A stretch of DNA of 12,515 bases, from contig JBAWVO010000190.1 of assembly GCA_037147235.1 (NCBI GenBank), positions 1 to 12,515 of the forward strand, read 5' to 3'. Position numbers and translations under genes: made by a program. The stretch comes from JANXQG01 sp037147235 (GTDB lineage Bacteria; Planctomycetota; Planctomycetia; Pirellulales; Thermoguttaceae). Under the pieces are notes generated by a model. It was given only the letters and a program-made list of their open reading frames with translations, ran no database searches and had not been told where the DNA came from. Position 1 is the stretch's first letter, and each line of letters opens with the position of its first letter. Shown piece by piece: positions 12,359 to 12,515 of the stretch.

Positions 12359-12515
12359 ATGCCACGCGTACACCCCTGGTGGGGTGGCTATTTCATCGAC
12401 AATCCGATTCGCCGTCTCTTTCACAACTCGGTGAAGATCGTCGGTTCCTGCGTCAAGCCTGGGACGACTGTCATGGATGTGGGTTGTGGGATGGGCTTCT
12501 GCTCGATTGCGATGG
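12359..12515 (+). CDS. Class I SAM-dependent methyltransferase, 5' part (runs off the window)
   Basis: The first 52 codons only. MPRVHPWWGGYFIDNPIRR is followed by KPGTTVMDVGCGMGFCSIAM; VMDVGCGMG is motif I, the glycine-rich SAM-binding loop of Rossmann-fold methyltransferases, with an acidic residue ending strand 1. The substrate cannot be told from this part. The ATG at 12359 has GAGGT 5 nt upstream and lies 13 bp after the Dabb stop. Confidence 0.8.
   Translation, partial: MPRVHPWWGGYFIDNPIRRLFHNSVKIVGSCVKPGTTVMDVGCGMGFCSIAM

Noticed and set aside
1..12515. CRISPR array or tRNA/rRNA genes
   Set aside because: No regularly spaced direct repeats, and no cloverleaf with a CCA-type end or rRNA-like stretch, were found. 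The repeats present are palindromic and irregularly placed.

Overview
The window looks like chromosomal DNA of a planctomycete, probably a Pirellula-like lineage. Several signs point that way. It has a KDO-8-phosphate synthase, which implies a lipid A-type outer membrane. It has families common in that phylum: a Dabb protein with a signal peptide, a zinc-ribbon membrane microprotein, a DTE-like sugar epimerase and a Lys/Ala-rich histone-like protein. At least four genes start with TTG, and the intergenic DNA is full of short dispersed palindromic repeats of several families. The lineage is inferred from gene content and repeat style, not from a search. No rRNA, tRNA, CRISPR array, transposase or phage gene was seen.

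Layout. (1) 71-3743, minus strand: an apparent operon read in the order lipid kinase of the DAGK/YegS family, kdsA, then a large lipoprotein with a degenerate transglutaminase-like domain. The last two genes overlap by ATGA. (2) 3744-4433: a 690-bp intergenic region with no convincing gene but at least four stem-loop elements, one of them a large nested structure followed by T6. (3) 4434-7139, plus strand: a condensation-type (HHxxxDG) acyltransferase and a membrane GT2 glycosyltransferase. Each is preceded by the same hairpin repeat just upstream of its Shine-Dalgarno. A perfect 22-bp inverted repeat built from two further copies lies between them. (4) 7159-8670, minus strand and convergent: an NAD(P)-dependent acyl/thioester-reductase domain fused to a C-terminal SCP2-like lipid-binding domain. 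(5) 8671-9066: intergenic DNA with a ~111-bp imperfect inverted repeat whose left half recurs, inverted, at 1-64. (6) 9067-11762, minus strand: a TIM-barrel sugar epimerase, a zinc-ribbon/TM microprotein, a decayed-looking SpoIIAA/STAS-like gene, a rhomboid protease and a histone H1-like protein. (7) 11959-12515, plus strand: an exported Dabb-domain protein, then the start of a SAM methyltransferase cut by the window edge.

How they may work together. The left operon joins a lipid kinase to KDO synthesis, so it suggests envelope lipid or LPS work. The central acyltransferase, glycosyltransferase and acyl-reductase/SCP2 fusion carry the activities expected for making or modifying a glycolipid or an acyl-reduced lipid. 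That pathway is inferred from co-location only. The best leads are the repeated hairpin placed directly 5' of two neighbouring ribosome binding sites, the nested structured element at 3992-4126, the reductase-SCP2 fusion, and two small adjacent genes whose best-placed starts would be ATC and ATT.
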